DNA of 64,000 bases, from contig JAEYGI010000004.1 of NCBI GenBank assembly GCA_023402395.1, positions 124,001-188,000 on the forward strand. Reading direction: 5' to 3'. The stretch comes from Bacillota bacterium. GTDB taxonomy: Bacteria > Bacillota > UBA4882 > UBA8346. Below the pieces are notes generated by a model, which made no database searches, was not told where the DNA came from, and worked only from the letters and a program-made list of their open reading frames with translations. Positions 8,042 to 16,262 of the stretch are shown one piece after another (position 1 is the stretch's first letter; each line of letters begins with the position of its first letter). The translations under genes and the position numbers were made by a program.

Positions 8042-8446
8042 TCAATTGGAAAACTTATGCTTTTTTAGAAACCGTTCCGCCAGAATCACCGCCACATAAT
8101 CATCAAAAGGGCGGTCGGGAATCCGCAGCCCGATAGGGATTAACCTGGCCAACCCCCGTGTATTCTCCCGCAGGTAACGGTACTTGCCTTCCATGCTGGA
8201 GCGATCTTCATCGACCAACTCGATCGGGCAGCCCAAGGGTTCCAACATCTTCAGCGCTTGTTTGCTGGTGGTCCGATCTCCCAGTACAATCAGGGAATCT
8301 GGATAGCTAGCCAACCACTCTCCGGCGGTGGCATTCAGCGCGCTGGTATCGATAATTGTTTTTCGAATTACATTGCCATGGCAATCGACAATGGCAATGC
8401 CACATTTCTGGCGGCCGGGATCCACGGCGATAATATATCCGGATAT
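8042..8446 (-). CDS. YqgF/RuvX-like RNase H-fold protein
   Basis: About 130 residues of the YqgF-like RNase H fold. The first strand and catalytic Asp are YIIAVDPGRQKCGIAIVD; VLGDRTTS and a C-terminal FDDYVAVILAERFL fit the rest of the fold. The family includes pre-16S rRNA nuclease YqgF and Holliday-junction resolvase RuvC. A GTG at 8425 would cut off the first beta strand, yet upstream there is no ATG, GTG or TTG before the stop of the preceding gene; ATA (8446), ATT or ATC remain. AAGGG lies just before the ATA. Either initiation is non-canonical and coupled or the protein is truncated. Confidence 0.65.
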   Translation of the reverse strand: MSGYIIAVDPGRQKCGIAIVDCHGNVIRKTIIDTSALNATAGEWLASYPDSLIVLGDRTTSKQALKMLEPLGCPIELVDEDRSSMEGKYRYLRENTRGLARLIPIGLRIPDRPFDDYVAVILAERFLKKHKFSN

Positions 8447-8452
8447 AAAAGA

Positions 8453-9709
8453 TCACCCTTCCAAAGTTTTCACTTCGAACTTGATTTTAAACGGGTCGAC
8501 CCGGCTGATATTGTCAATGGCCACGATGCCGACTTTGACCTTGCCCTTCACCGCTCGGACGCTCTGAATGGTTCCGGCAATCTCTGAGATTGAAATCACG
8601 TTGCGTAGGTTCTGGCCTTCGGTGATGATCCCATTTTCAATGGCCTTGTTGTTGGCTAAAATCAGGAGACTTAACAGTTGGTCCCGTAATTCCGATTCAG
8701 AGGCCTCGCTGCTTAGAATGGTTTCCGTAATCGCTTCTCCCGCCTTGAAAATCGTCTGATTGGGATAACTCTCCAGGGTAACAGTCACTGGTTCGCCCAG
8801 GACCGAGTTTTTTTCCACGATTACCCTGACCACGGTTTGAACTTTAGAGGCCGTAATCTGCGAACTGACTTCCGCTACTCGCTGCGGGGCCACCCGGACC
8901 GCATAATCAGACTTCCCGGGAATTCGGGCTCCCCGTTTCAACGCGGCCTCATTGGCTGATTTCAAAAGCGGCTCTACGACTTCGGCAAAAGCCTGGTCGG
9001 AATGGATCCCTGGCGGGATGATTTTGGCTACCAGGATTTCCCCGACGTAAAAAATGATCGGATTATCGACAAATGCCTGGTTCCGTTCCTCTAAACTCTT
9101 GAGCCAGCCTTCCAGATTCTGAATCTGTTGGGTCAGACGTGACTCTTGCAATGTCAGATTGGTCATCTGCGTTTTCAAATCTTCATTGATTCGGGATAAA
9201 TTATTGAGGCGGTTTTGGGCTAAGTCCAACTCTTCCTTGGTGCTGCTCAGGTTGGACCGCACGTTGACCAACGTTTCGGAAGCTTCCTGGTATTGTTGAT
9301 GAGCCTCCGCCAGTTGTTCTTCAACCCGTCCCCGTTCCGCGATGACCTCGTTCAAATTCTGGTGGAGCTCTTCATTCTTTATGGTGAGCGCCTTAAATTC
9401 ATCTTCCTTCCGGTGAATCTCCCGGGTCAAAGTGGTCACTTTCTCGGTGGTTGCTTGCAGATTCTGTTCGATCGTCCGCAACTCAAATAGCGCTTTCCGG
9501 ACATAATCCGACATCAAGGTCAGAATCATCAAAGTCAGTCCGGCAATAAAAAAGCCGGTTAAGACCGTGATAATCATCGAGGTATATTTGGGACGCAGCC
9601 CAAAAATGGTCAGCCTTTTTTTGCCGACTTTCATTCCCACCCTGTCACCCAACAGGGCCAGAATACCTCCGAAAACGACTACCGCCGCGATTATCCCCAG
9701 ACCAAACAT
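8453..9709 (-). CDS. DUF3084 membrane coiled-coil protein
   Basis: A 418-residue protein matching the DUF3084 family known from cyanobacteria and diderm Firmicutes. Two N-terminal membrane segments (GIIAAVVVFGGILALLGD and SMIITVLTGFFIAGLTLMI) flank GMKVGKKRLTIFGLRPKYTS. Residues ~75-205 are a long coiled coil. The C-terminal half has FYVGEILVAKIIPPG and paired alpha/beta units. GGGAGTG lies before the ATG. It sits between the LptF/G permease and a YqgF-like gene; a link to envelope assembly is plausible from context only. Confidence 0.8.
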   Translation of the reverse strand: MFGLGIIAAVVVFGGILALLGDRVGMKVGKKRLTIFGLRPKYTSMIITVLTGFFIAGLTLMILTLMSDYVRKALFELRTIEQNLQATTEKVTTLTREIHRKEDEFKALTIKNEELHQNLNEVIAERGRVEEQLAEAHQQYQEASETLVNVRSNLSSTKEELDLAQNRLNNLSRINEDLKTQMTNLTLQESRLTQQIQNLEGWLKSLEERNQAFVDNPIIFYVGEILVAKIIPPGIHSDQAFAEVVEPLLKSANEAALKRGARIPGKSDYAVRVAPQRVAEVSSQITASKVQTVVRVIVEKNSVLGEPVTVTLESYPNQTIFKAGEAITETILSSEASESELRDQLLSLLILANNKAIENGIITEGQNLRNVISISEIAGTIQSVRAVKGKVKVGIVAIDNISRVDPFKIKFEVKTLEG

Positions 9710-9726
9710 TGTTTCACTCCCATATT

Positions 9727-10806
9727 TCAGCTCTTTACGGTTCGAAACACGTTAAGCCCATATAGCGCCAAGATAATATTGGGCAGCCACGCTCCGAGGA
9801 ACGGCGGCAGAATTCCCACTCTCCCCATATACATGCCGATCCCCATAAAAATATACCAGACCAAAATAAAGATGATGCAAAGGCCAAATCCGGCCGCATT
9901 GGACCGGCGTTGCGGCCGTAACGCCAACGGCGTGCCGAGCAGCGCCAGAATGAAGCTGGCCACCGGAATGGCCATTTTCATGTGAAGATCGACCAATAAG
10001 CGGTTTTTCTCATTGCCTTGCGTAGCAAAGCGTTGAATATAACGGTTTAATTCCGAGATACTCTTCTTGTCGGGGTCCTCCTTGAGCTGTTTAATCTCAG
10101 CGGGAGTCAAATCCAGGTCGTATTGGACCTGGCCCCGGCTCACCGTAATCGGATAAAAATTGTCAGAAAAATACTCATAGATCCGGCCATCATTGAAAAA
10201 CCAATTTTCCCCTTTCCAATAAAGATGAGCGGCCTCAATGGTCCGGCTCAGCCTCCCCTTGGCAAACTCCTGGATCGTCACCCCGTACATCGCTTCGGAC
10301 TTTGGTTCGTAGCGATCGGCGTAGACCAATTTTTGTAATTGATCCTGATCATAGAAATCCCGGTAAAAATGATGGATAGTAGCGGATACATTTTGGGAAG
10401 CGGTGCTTTTCATCTGTTCCGAACTGCGGACCGCGCCGGGAACCACGTATTCATTCAGCAAAATTCCGCCGATGCTGACCAAGGCGCCGATTAAAATGAC
10501 CGGGTAAGCCAGCCGGTAGATACTGACACCGCTGGCCCGCATCGCAATGGACTCACTGTGGCTGGTCAATCGGCCCAAACCCAACAGCGCTCCAAGCAAC
10601 ACCGCGATCGGCGCCGCCTGCATTATATATTCCGGCATCCGCAGCATCAATAGCTTGATGATAAACCACGCGGTCATCTTATATTTTTCGGCGTCGCGGA
10701 GCAACTGCAAAAAGACCACGCCCATGAACATACTGGTAAAGGCGAATAGTCCAAAGAGTAATGGCCCCATGATCTCCCGGATGATATATTTGGTCAGAAT
10801 CTTCAC
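9727..10806 (-). CDS. LPS export permease, LptF/LptG family
   Basis: Inner-membrane permease that with LptB extracts LPS from the inner membrane. About 359 residues: membrane segments at the N-terminus (GPLLFGLFAFTSMFMGVVFL, then two more), a central periplasmic beta-jellyroll domain, and three C-terminal segments (FILALLGTPLALRPQRRSN, FGLCIIFILVWYIFMGIGMY). GGAGG is eight bases before the GTG at 10806; the TTG further up contains that site. Only one permease gene is present where proteobacteria have two (LptF and LptG), so a homodimer or a second gene elsewhere is implied. Confidence 0.85.
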   Translation of the reverse strand: MKILTKYIIREIMGPLLFGLFAFTSMFMGVVFLQLLRDAEKYKMTAWFIIKLLMLRMPEYIMQAAPIAVLLGALLGLGRLTSHSESIAMRASGVSIYRLAYPVILIGALVSIGGILLNEYVVPGAVRSSEQMKSTASQNVSATIHHFYRDFYDQDQLQKLVYADRYEPKSEAMYGVTIQEFAKGRLSRTIEAAHLYWKGENWFFNDGRIYEYFSDNFYPITVSRGQVQYDLDLTPAEIKQLKEDPDKKSISELNRYIQRFATQGNEKNRLLVDLHMKMAIPVASFILALLGTPLALRPQRRSNAAGFGLCIIFILVWYIFMGIGMYMGRVGILPPFLGAWLPNIILALYGLNVFRTVKS

Positions 10807-10833
10807 TCGGTCTTCCTCCCAATTCAAAGCAAA

Positions 10834-11553
10834 TTACATATTGAAACGATCACCTAAATAGAACTTGCGGGCGTTCTCGTCATTGGCAATCTCCTCGGAA
10901 CTTCCCGAAACCAGAATATCGCCGGCATACATGATATAGGCGCGATCGGTGATGGCCAGCGTTTCCCGAACACTGTGATCGGTGATGAGAATCCCCATCC
11001 CCTTGTTACGCAGGATACGGATGATATCCTGGATATCAGCCACCGCAATCGGATCGATTCCGGTGAACGGCTCGTCCAACAGGATATAATCAGGGCTTAG
11101 GGCCAAGGCCCGGGCGATCTCCACCCTGCGCCGCTCTCCGCCGGAAAGCATGTAGCCCAGGCTCTTCCTGAGCTTGGTCAGGCCAAACTCCTCCATCAAT
11201 TGTTCGCAGCGCGCTTGTCGTTCACCGCGGTTCAACCCGGTCAACTCCAGAATAGCGGCGATGTTGTCTTCTACCGATAGCTTCCGAAAGATCGACGCCT
11301 CCTGCGCCAAGTAGCTTACTCCGTATTTGGCCCGGACATGCATGGGCAGGGCGGTGACGTCATTGTCGTTGATCAATATCGCACCAGCGTCGCATCGCTC
11401 CAGACCAACAATCATATAAAACGTAGTGGTTTTCCCGGCACCGTTGGGCCCCAGCAATCCCACCACTTCACCGGTATTGACCTTCAACGAAACGCCGTTG
11501 ACGACCTGTCGGCGCTGATATCGCTTAGTTAAGCCTTGAACCGTGATCGGCAT
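10834..11553 (-). CDS. lptB: LPS export ABC transporter ATPase LptB
   Basis: A 239-residue cytoplasmic ATPase powering LPS transport. Walker A is GPNGAGKTT (residues ~35-43), the signature LSGGERRRVEIARAL, Walker B YILLDEPFTGIDP, and the switch His ITDHSVRE. These match LptB closely, including the family-specific DEPFTGIDPIAV. It is followed after 27 bases by the permease and preceded by lptA, the classic lptA-lptB order. GCGGAGGAACTCG precedes the ATG. Confidence 0.93.
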   Translation of the reverse strand: MPITVQGLTKRYQRRQVVNGVSLKVNTGEVVGLLGPNGAGKTTTFYMIVGLERCDAGAILINDNDVTALPMHVRAKYGVSYLAQEASIFRKLSVEDNIAAILELTGLNRGERQARCEQLMEEFGLTKLRKSLGYMLSGGERRRVEIARALALSPDYILLDEPFTGIDPIAVADIQDIIRILRNKGMGILITDHSVRETLAITDRAYIMYAGDILVSGSSEEIANDENARKFYLGDRFNM

Positions 11554-11565
11554 CGAGTTCCTCCG

Positions 11566-12276
11566 CTATTGTTTATCTTTAATAATCCTGGTTCTAACCT
11601 CGCCGTTGGCGGAGAGTTTCTTGGTTCGAAAATCATATATAATCTCTGTGGCGGAAAGTTCATTGGTACCGCGCACTACGATCGGGTTTTCCCGCATCAC
11701 GGCTTTCTCGGCGTCGCGTTCAAAAACGATCCGGCCGGCTTTGGCAACCGTATCATTACCAATGATTTGCGCCCGGCCGGAGGCTGAAAATATTCCCCGT
11801 TCCAGTTGAGCCTCCATTTGTTCGCCGGATATATGCCATTCCTGATAAGCAATTTCCGGTTTCTCGGTTAAGCGCACGTTCTGGCCGACCCGATCCCATT
11901 CCAAATGATTGGCCGTACCAGTGGTCTGCTGATCATAACGCAAGTTAACGTTCCCGGTGGCTGTCAAGAAATTACGGTTCAGTTCGATCGTCAATTGAGC
12001 GCATTCCAAAATTCGTAGCGGATTGCGCTGGGTCAGTTTCACTTTTTCTTTTCCGGTAACGATGCCTTGATTGCGATCGTATTCCAAATGTTTCGCCTCA
12101 ATGGAAAGATCTTCCCAGTTAACCACCGCTGGCTGCGCTTCGGTACCAAAATAACGAATGATATTCCGGTTGAGATCCATTTCCCCGCCCCCGGGAGCGA
12201 CCAATTCCGCCTGCCCGGCCGCCAAGACGGCGTCGGCAAAAACTAATATCAAAAATAGCGCCAAGAGCCGTTTCAT
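11566..12276 (-). CDS. lptA: Periplasmic LPS-bridge protein LptA (OstA-like)
   Basis: About 236 residues with a signal peptide (KRLLALFLILVFADAVLAA) and a beta-jellyroll of repeated strands such as NWEDLSIEAKHLEYDRNQGIVTG... and FLTATGNVNLRYDQQTTGTA. LptA monomers stack to carry LPS across the periplasm to LptD. Its start overlaps the end of lptC: the lptC stop sits inside its GGAGGT ribosome site. It is longer than E. coli LptA (185 residues) by roughly one extra set of strands. Confidence 0.85.
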   Translation of the reverse strand: MKRLLALFLILVFADAVLAAGQAELVAPGGGEMDLNRNIIRYFGTEAQPAVVNWEDLSIEAKHLEYDRNQGIVTGKEKVKLTQRNPLRILECAQLTIELNRNFLTATGNVNLRYDQQTTGTANHLEWDRVGQNVRLTEKPEIAYQEWHISGEQMEAQLERGIFSASGRAQIIGNDTVAKAGRIVFERDAEKAVMRENPIVVRGTNELSATEIIYDFRTKKLSANGEVRTRIIKDKQ

Positions 12277-12283
12277 CAAATCG

Positions 12284-12832
12284 CTACCTCCGGTAGGTTA
12301 CTTTGGTCATCCCTGGAAAAATCGCTTGTTCCAGGTTGACGTCGGCCTCCAGGGAATCGGTCTCCAACCGGACGTCCTTGGTCTCCAAGATAACATCGCC
12401 GGTTGCCAGCACCCGTTCCCGGGCAGGATCCCAGATCAGCTTCGCTGCGGTAAGTTTCTTCCCGTCATTGGTTTGAAACACAACATTGCCATTGACCTCC
12501 AGACCTCGGGTACGCCAATTCATCAACCCGGAATCTGCTGATAACCGGTAAAGAGGGAGCTTATTCACCATATAACGGCCATTGATACGGATTAACCGTC
12601 CCCGCTCCTCTTGCTTTACCAATCTTTCCACGGCCAAGTCCCAGTATTTCCCCCGCTCTGAACCGGGAACCTTGATCGTGATTCCGATCAGCTCATCGGT
12701 CGCTACGATGGATTCCTTCCGGTTTATCAAACCCTTTCCGTCCGGTTCATGCGTTGCCCGATAAAGCCATAATCCGATGGTGACGGCCAGGATAACCGCG
12801 ATAGCTACGCTCCAAATCCGCTTGGAATCCAC
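12284..12832 (-). CDS. lptC: LPS export protein LptC
   Basis: A 182-residue bitopic protein: one N-terminal membrane helix (WSVAIAVILAVTIGLWLY) followed by a periplasmic beta-jellyroll (LEVNGNVVFQTNDGKKLTAA, ATGDVILETKDVRLETDSLE). LptC links the LptB-permease complex to LptA. The GTG start at 12832 has AGGAAG upstream. It is transcribed before lptA and after lpxI, with about 150 bases between lpxI and this gene. Confidence 0.8.
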   Translation of the reverse strand: MDSKRIWSVAIAVILAVTIGLWLYRATHEPDGKGLINRKESIVATDELIGITIKVPGSERGKYWDLAVERLVKQEERGRLIRINGRYMVNKLPLYRLSADSGLMNWRTRGLEVNGNVVFQTNDGKKLTAAKLIWDPARERVLATGDVILETKDVRLETDSLEADVNLEQAIFPGMTKVTYRR

Positions 12833-12988
12833 GCCATTCTTCCTTTCTTAATGGCAAGCCATATCTATTATAGATTCGAGAACCCTCCCGAAAATCCTGC
12901 AAATTCCTTGTACTATCAGCTAGTTGCGGGCTGAAAATACTACCCACATTCAAAGTTTACTGGGATAAAAGCAAATACCAGGAAGAGA

Positions 12989-13795
12989 TTATTGCAAGCT
13001 GACAATTTTAATACCGTTCCGGGCGGCGGTTTTCAGCATTTCTTCCTTTTGAATCATCAAAGTCTTTCCGGCTTCAATGCCGAGCACCGTCGCCTGAACC
13101 TCAATCATTGAATTCAATGTCGTAAGTCCCACGGTGGGTACATCGAATCGTTCATCCTGTTCGGGTTTACTGACCTTTACCACGACCGCTCCGGGTCCCC
13201 CCAAAGCGCCGCCGCGCAGGATGGCCTGATCGGTACCTTCAATCGCTTCTACCGCCAAAATCACGCCGCTTTTGACGACGACGCTCTGACCGATGTCCAA
13301 TCCACCGCTGGCTTTGGCCATTCGAAAACCCAATTGCAGATCGGTGGCTTCGGCCCCGGTCGGTTCTCCGAACAGAGTCCCCACCGGCGCCAGTAAGTGC
13401 TCTAAATATTGGGTCTGTTTTGCCACTCGCATACCATGCCGCTCAAACTCTTCGACAATCGCGAGTAAAATGGCATCATCGTTCTTTTGCGGGAGTTTCG
13501 AAAGCAACTGCAGAAAAGTCGGATCCACTCCGCCGTTAAAAAGAGCTGTTTTGCCAACCTTTCCCGCCATTACCAACTCGGAAACGCCTCGTTCGGTGAG
13601 CGCTTGAATGATGGAACCCAACTGACCGGCCGCTATCTCCACATACTCATCGGCCAAGTCAGCCAGGTTCGGAGCGGCCTCACCGGCCAAAGCGATTACC
13701 ACAGCGCGGGCTCCTTGGGCTCTAATTCCCGGGATCACCTCAAACGGCAATTCTCCTCGTCCAGCCACTAAACCGATTGTCAAATCCGCTTTCAA
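12989..13795 (-). CDS. lpxI: UDP-2,3-diacylglucosamine pyrophosphatase LpxI
   Basis: Lipid A pathway enzyme that hydrolyses UDP-2,3-diacylglucosamine to lipid X and UMP; LpxI replaces LpxH in many bacteria. The N-terminal domain begins LTIGLVAGRGELP and the C-terminal catalytic domain contains DLQLGFRMAKASGGLDIGQS, EGTDQAILRGG and PTVGLTTL. I prefer the TTG at 13795 because GGGAG lies eight bases upstream; an extended reading to 13837 lacks a clear site. It heads the lpt transcription unit, since a strong hairpin ends the lpxA unit just upstream. Confidence 0.9.
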   Translation of the reverse strand: MKADLTIGLVAGRGELPFEVIPGIRAQGARAVVIALAGEAAPNLADLADEYVEIAAGQLGSIIQALTERGVSELVMAGKVGKTALFNGGVDPTFLQLLSKLPQKNDDAILLAIVEEFERHGMRVAKQTQYLEHLLAPVGTLFGEPTGAEATDLQLGFRMAKASGGLDIGQSVVVKSGVILAVEAIEGTDQAILRGGALGGPGAVVVKVSKPEQDERFDVPTVGLTTLNSMIEVQATVLGIEAGKTLMIQKEEMLKTAARNGIKIVSLQ

Positions 13796-13847
13796 AGCCA
13801 ACACTCCCATCCCATAAATTTCATGATATAAAAACAATAAATGGCAA

Positions 13848-13873
13848 AAAGACTAGACATCTGTCTAGTCTTT
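13848..13873 (-). terminator. Terminator between lpxA and lpxI
   Basis: Perfect 12-bp stem AAAGACTAGACA / TGTCTAGTCTTT with a 2-base apex, followed by TTTTT on the minus strand (run shared with the stem end). It ends the lpxC-fabZ-lpxA-lpxA unit about 30 bases after the second-transcribed lpxA. Confidence 0.8.
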
Positions 13874-13901
13874 CCTCTTATTTCCCAAATAACGCCGGGG
13901 C

Positions 13902-14714
13902 TTATCTCAAAATGCCCCGTTCGGCATTACGGAGAAAGCGAATGAAATGGTCGATCTCCTGGCCCCCCTGAAGCTCGTGTTCCATCTGTTCAATGGCCCG
14001 GGTAATGGTGAGGCTGGATCGGTACAAAATTTTATATGCCTTTTTGATCTCGTCCCGGACCTCGGAGTCAATCCCGTTCCGGCGCAGCCCGACAATGTTG
14101 ATTCCAGATACTTTGGCGGGATTGCCGTCCACCAGGATAAACGGCGGAATGTCCTTGACAATCTTGGAGCAGGCTCCAATCATCGCCATCTTGCCGACTT
14201 TGGTAAACTGGTGGACACCGGTGAGACCGCTAATGATCGCTCGATCCTCTACCACGACATGACCGGCCAAGGCCGAACAATTGCCAAGAATCACATGATT
14301 GCCGACTTGACAGTCGTGAGCAACGTGCGAATAAGCCATGAACAAACTTTGATTGCCGATCCGGGTTTCCAAGCCGCCACCTTCCGTGCCACGGCTGATA
14401 GTCACGTTTTCCCGAAAGATATTGTTGTCTCCGATGACCAGGAAGCTTTTTTCCCCTTTAAACTTCAAATCTTGCGGCTCGCAACCGATGCTGCCACCAT
14501 GATAGAACTGGTTACCGTCGCCGATGGTCGTCCAACCATCGATGACTACATGCGGCCCGATAACGCAATTGTCGCCAATCTCGACATTCTCGCCGATCAC
14601 GGCGTAGGGGCCGATGCTCACATTCCGTCCGATTACCGCGTTTGGATGCACGATGGCGGTTTCATGAATATCACGAATTACCACTGTTTTGGAATCAACC
14701 AGCTTTATTGTCAT
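13902..14714 (-). CDS. lpxA: UDP-N-acetylglucosamine acyltransferase LpxA, copy 1
   Basis: First enzyme of lipid A synthesis: transfers a 3-hydroxyacyl chain from ACP to UDP-GlcNAc. About 270 residues of left-handed beta-helix hexapeptides (VIGRNVSIGPYAVIGENVEI...) with the catalytic His in AHDCQVGNHV and the C-terminal helical domain ending HFIRFLRNAERGIL. It is about 90% identical by my eye count (28 differences over 268 positions) to the next gene upstream, and differences are mostly conservative. It is the downstream member of the pair. GGGGGCC precedes the ATG by about eight bases. Confidence 0.93.
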   Translation of the reverse strand: MTIKLVDSKTVVIRDIHETAIVHPNAVIGRNVSIGPYAVIGENVEIGDNCVIGPHVVIDGWTTIGDGNQFYHGGSIGCEPQDLKFKGEKSFLVIGDNNIFRENVTISRGTEGGGLETRIGNQSLFMAYSHVAHDCQVGNHVILGNCSALAGHVVVEDRAIISGLTGVHQFTKVGKMAMIGACSKIVKDIPPFILVDGNPAKVSGINIVGLRRNGIDSEVRDEIKKAYKILYRSSLTITRAIEQMEHELQGGQEIDHFIRFLRNAERGILR

Positions 14715-14805
14715 AGATAAGGCCCCCTATCTTAATTACACCTATGTTTGTAAAATTAATATAATATTCAAAGCTATGTATTAAGATTGGATAGGTGCCC
14801 GGGAG
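14715..14805 (-). repeat. Duplicated lpxA leader, copy 1
   Basis: The region upstream of this lpxA shares GGCCCCCTATCTTAAT and TATGTATTAAGATTGGA (plus-strand reading) with the region at 15643-15745. The two blocks face each other as an imperfect inverted repeat (CTATCTTAAT with ATTAAGAT). It shows that the lpxA duplication includes its leader, which may hold a promoter or a leader hairpin. Confidence 0.7.
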
Positions 14806-14835
14806 TCCGTATCAATAATCGGAACAACGTCGCGA

Positions 14836-15642
14836 TTATCTCAAAATACCCCGCTCGGCATTACGCAAGAATCGGATAAAATGGTCAACTTCCTGACTTC
14901 CCTTGAGTTCCTGCTCCATCTGTTCAATAGCGCGGCTAATGGTCATGCTGGAACGGTAAAGAATCTTGTAGGCTTTCTTGATCTCATCCCGCACCTCGGA
15001 GTCAAGTTCATTCCGGCGCAGCCCAACCACATTAATGCCGGATACTCTGGCAGGATTGCCGTCCACCAGAATAAACGGGGGAATATCCTTGACAATCTTG
15101 GAGCAAGCTCCGATCATCGCCATCTTGCCGACCTTGGTAAACTGATGAACGCCGGTGAGAGCGCTCAAAATCGCCCGGTCCTCCACTACGACATGACCGG
15201 CCAAAGCCGAACAGTTGCCGAGGATGACATGGTTGCCGATTTGGCAATCATGAGCGACATGCGAATACGCCATAAATAGATTGTTACTGCCGATCCGGGT
15301 TTCCAAACCGCCGCCTTCTGTACCGCGGCTGATGGTCACGTTTTCCCGAAAAATATTGTTGTCCCCAATGACCAGAAAACTTTTTTCCCCTTTGAACTTT
15401 AGATCCTGCGGTTCACAGCCGATGCTGCCGCCATGGTAAAACCGGTTACCGTTGCCGATGGTCGTCCAACCGTCGATGACCACGTGCGGCCCGACAACAC
15501 AATTGTCACCAAGCTTGACATTCTCACCGATGATGGCGTAGGGGCCGATCGTCACATTCCGCCCGATTACCGCACCCGGGTGTATGATGGCGGTTTCGTG
15601 AATGTCGCGAATGGCTGCTACTTTTGAATCAACCAATTTCAT
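14836..15642 (-). CDS. lpxA: UDP-N-acetylglucosamine acyltransferase LpxA, copy 2
   Basis: Second, upstream copy of LpxA (268 residues) with the same hexapeptide helix, catalytic AHDCQIGNHV and C-terminal helices. All the blocks around the active site (GGSIGCEPQDLKFKGEKS, FRENVTISRGTEGGG) are unchanged between copies; changes cluster in the N-terminal coils and the C-terminal helices. Both copies are complete, so subfunction, dosage or recent duplication are possible. It is not LpxD, which has a different N-terminal uridine-binding domain. Confidence 0.93.
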   Translation of the reverse strand: MKLVDSKVAAIRDIHETAIIHPGAVIGRNVTIGPYAIIGENVKLGDNCVVGPHVVIDGWTTIGNGNRFYHGGSIGCEPQDLKFKGEKSFLVIGDNNIFRENVTISRGTEGGGLETRIGSNNLFMAYSHVAHDCQIGNHVILGNCSALAGHVVVEDRAILSALTGVHQFTKVGKMAMIGACSKIVKDIPPFILVDGNPARVSGINVVGLRRNELDSEVRDEIKKAYKILYRSSMTISRAIEQMEQELKGSQEVDHFIRFLRNAERGILR

Positions 15643-15745
15643 GGTCCAAACAGGCCCCCTATCTTAATACACCATTATGTTTCGAGGTTAATTTAGTTAA
15701 ATATATAATCCGGAGATATGTATTAAGATTGGACAGGCATTTATA
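15643..15745 (-). repeat. Duplicated lpxA leader, copy 2
   Basis: Counterpart of 14715-14805. Conserved ends GGCCCCCTATCTTAAT and TATGTATTAAGATTGGA flank a more diverged AT-rich middle, which suggests that the ends are kept by selection or that the duplication is recent. Confidence 0.7.
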
Positions 15746-15822
15746 CCGTTTTAGGACCATAGTGACGGTTTTTTCCGGGAATTCTCGTTATCTCTCGCAA
15801 AAATGGCCTAAATCAAAAGATA

Positions 15823-16248
15823 TCAATCGCTAACCACAAACATCATTTCGGCCTCCGCGGCAATCTGGTCGTCAACCTTGGCGATCCCGCGCACCCGGCC
15901 GACGCTTCCTTTTAAACGCATGACCTCAATCTCCAGGATAATCTGATCGCCCGGAACGATCATTCGGCGAAAACGGGCATTATCGATGCCGGTAAAGTAG
16001 GGAATTTTCCCTTGATGTTCCTCTTGAGAGAGCATCAAAATTCCGGCCGCTTGCGCCATGCTTTCGACGATCAGCACTCCCGGCATCACCGGTTTAGCCG
16101 GAAAATGACCGTTGAAAAAATTCTCGTTGGCTGTGACATTTTTCAGCGCCACAATCCGTTGTTTGGGAACGATCTCCAGCACGCGATCGACCAACAGAAA
16201 AGGATAACGATGCGGTAATATCTTCTTAATTTCATTAATGTCGATCAA
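15823..16248 (-). CDS. fabZ: 3-hydroxyacyl-ACP dehydratase FabZ
   Basis: Hot-dog fold dehydratase of fatty acid synthesis, about 141 residues. HRYPFLLVDRVLEI and the catalytic NGHFPAKPVMPGVLIVESMA (His and Glu) are intact. It competes with LpxA for 3-hydroxyacyl-ACP and is usually next to lpxC and lpxA, as here. Two TTG codons could start it; the one at 16248 has GGAGG eight bases upstream. It follows lpxC by about 15 bases. Confidence 0.95.
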   Translation of the reverse strand: MIDINEIKKILPHRYPFLLVDRVLEIVPKQRIVALKNVTANENFFNGHFPAKPVMPGVLIVESMAQAAGILMLSQEEHQGKIPYFTGIDNARFRRMIVPGDQIILEIEVMRLKGSVGRVRGIAKVDDQIAAEAEMMFVVSD

Positions 16249-16262
16249 TGACAACTCCTCCT

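Noticed and set aside
14836..15642. Second lpxA as lpxD
   Set aside because: No N-terminal uridine-binding domain; it is nearly the same as the first LpxA along its length.
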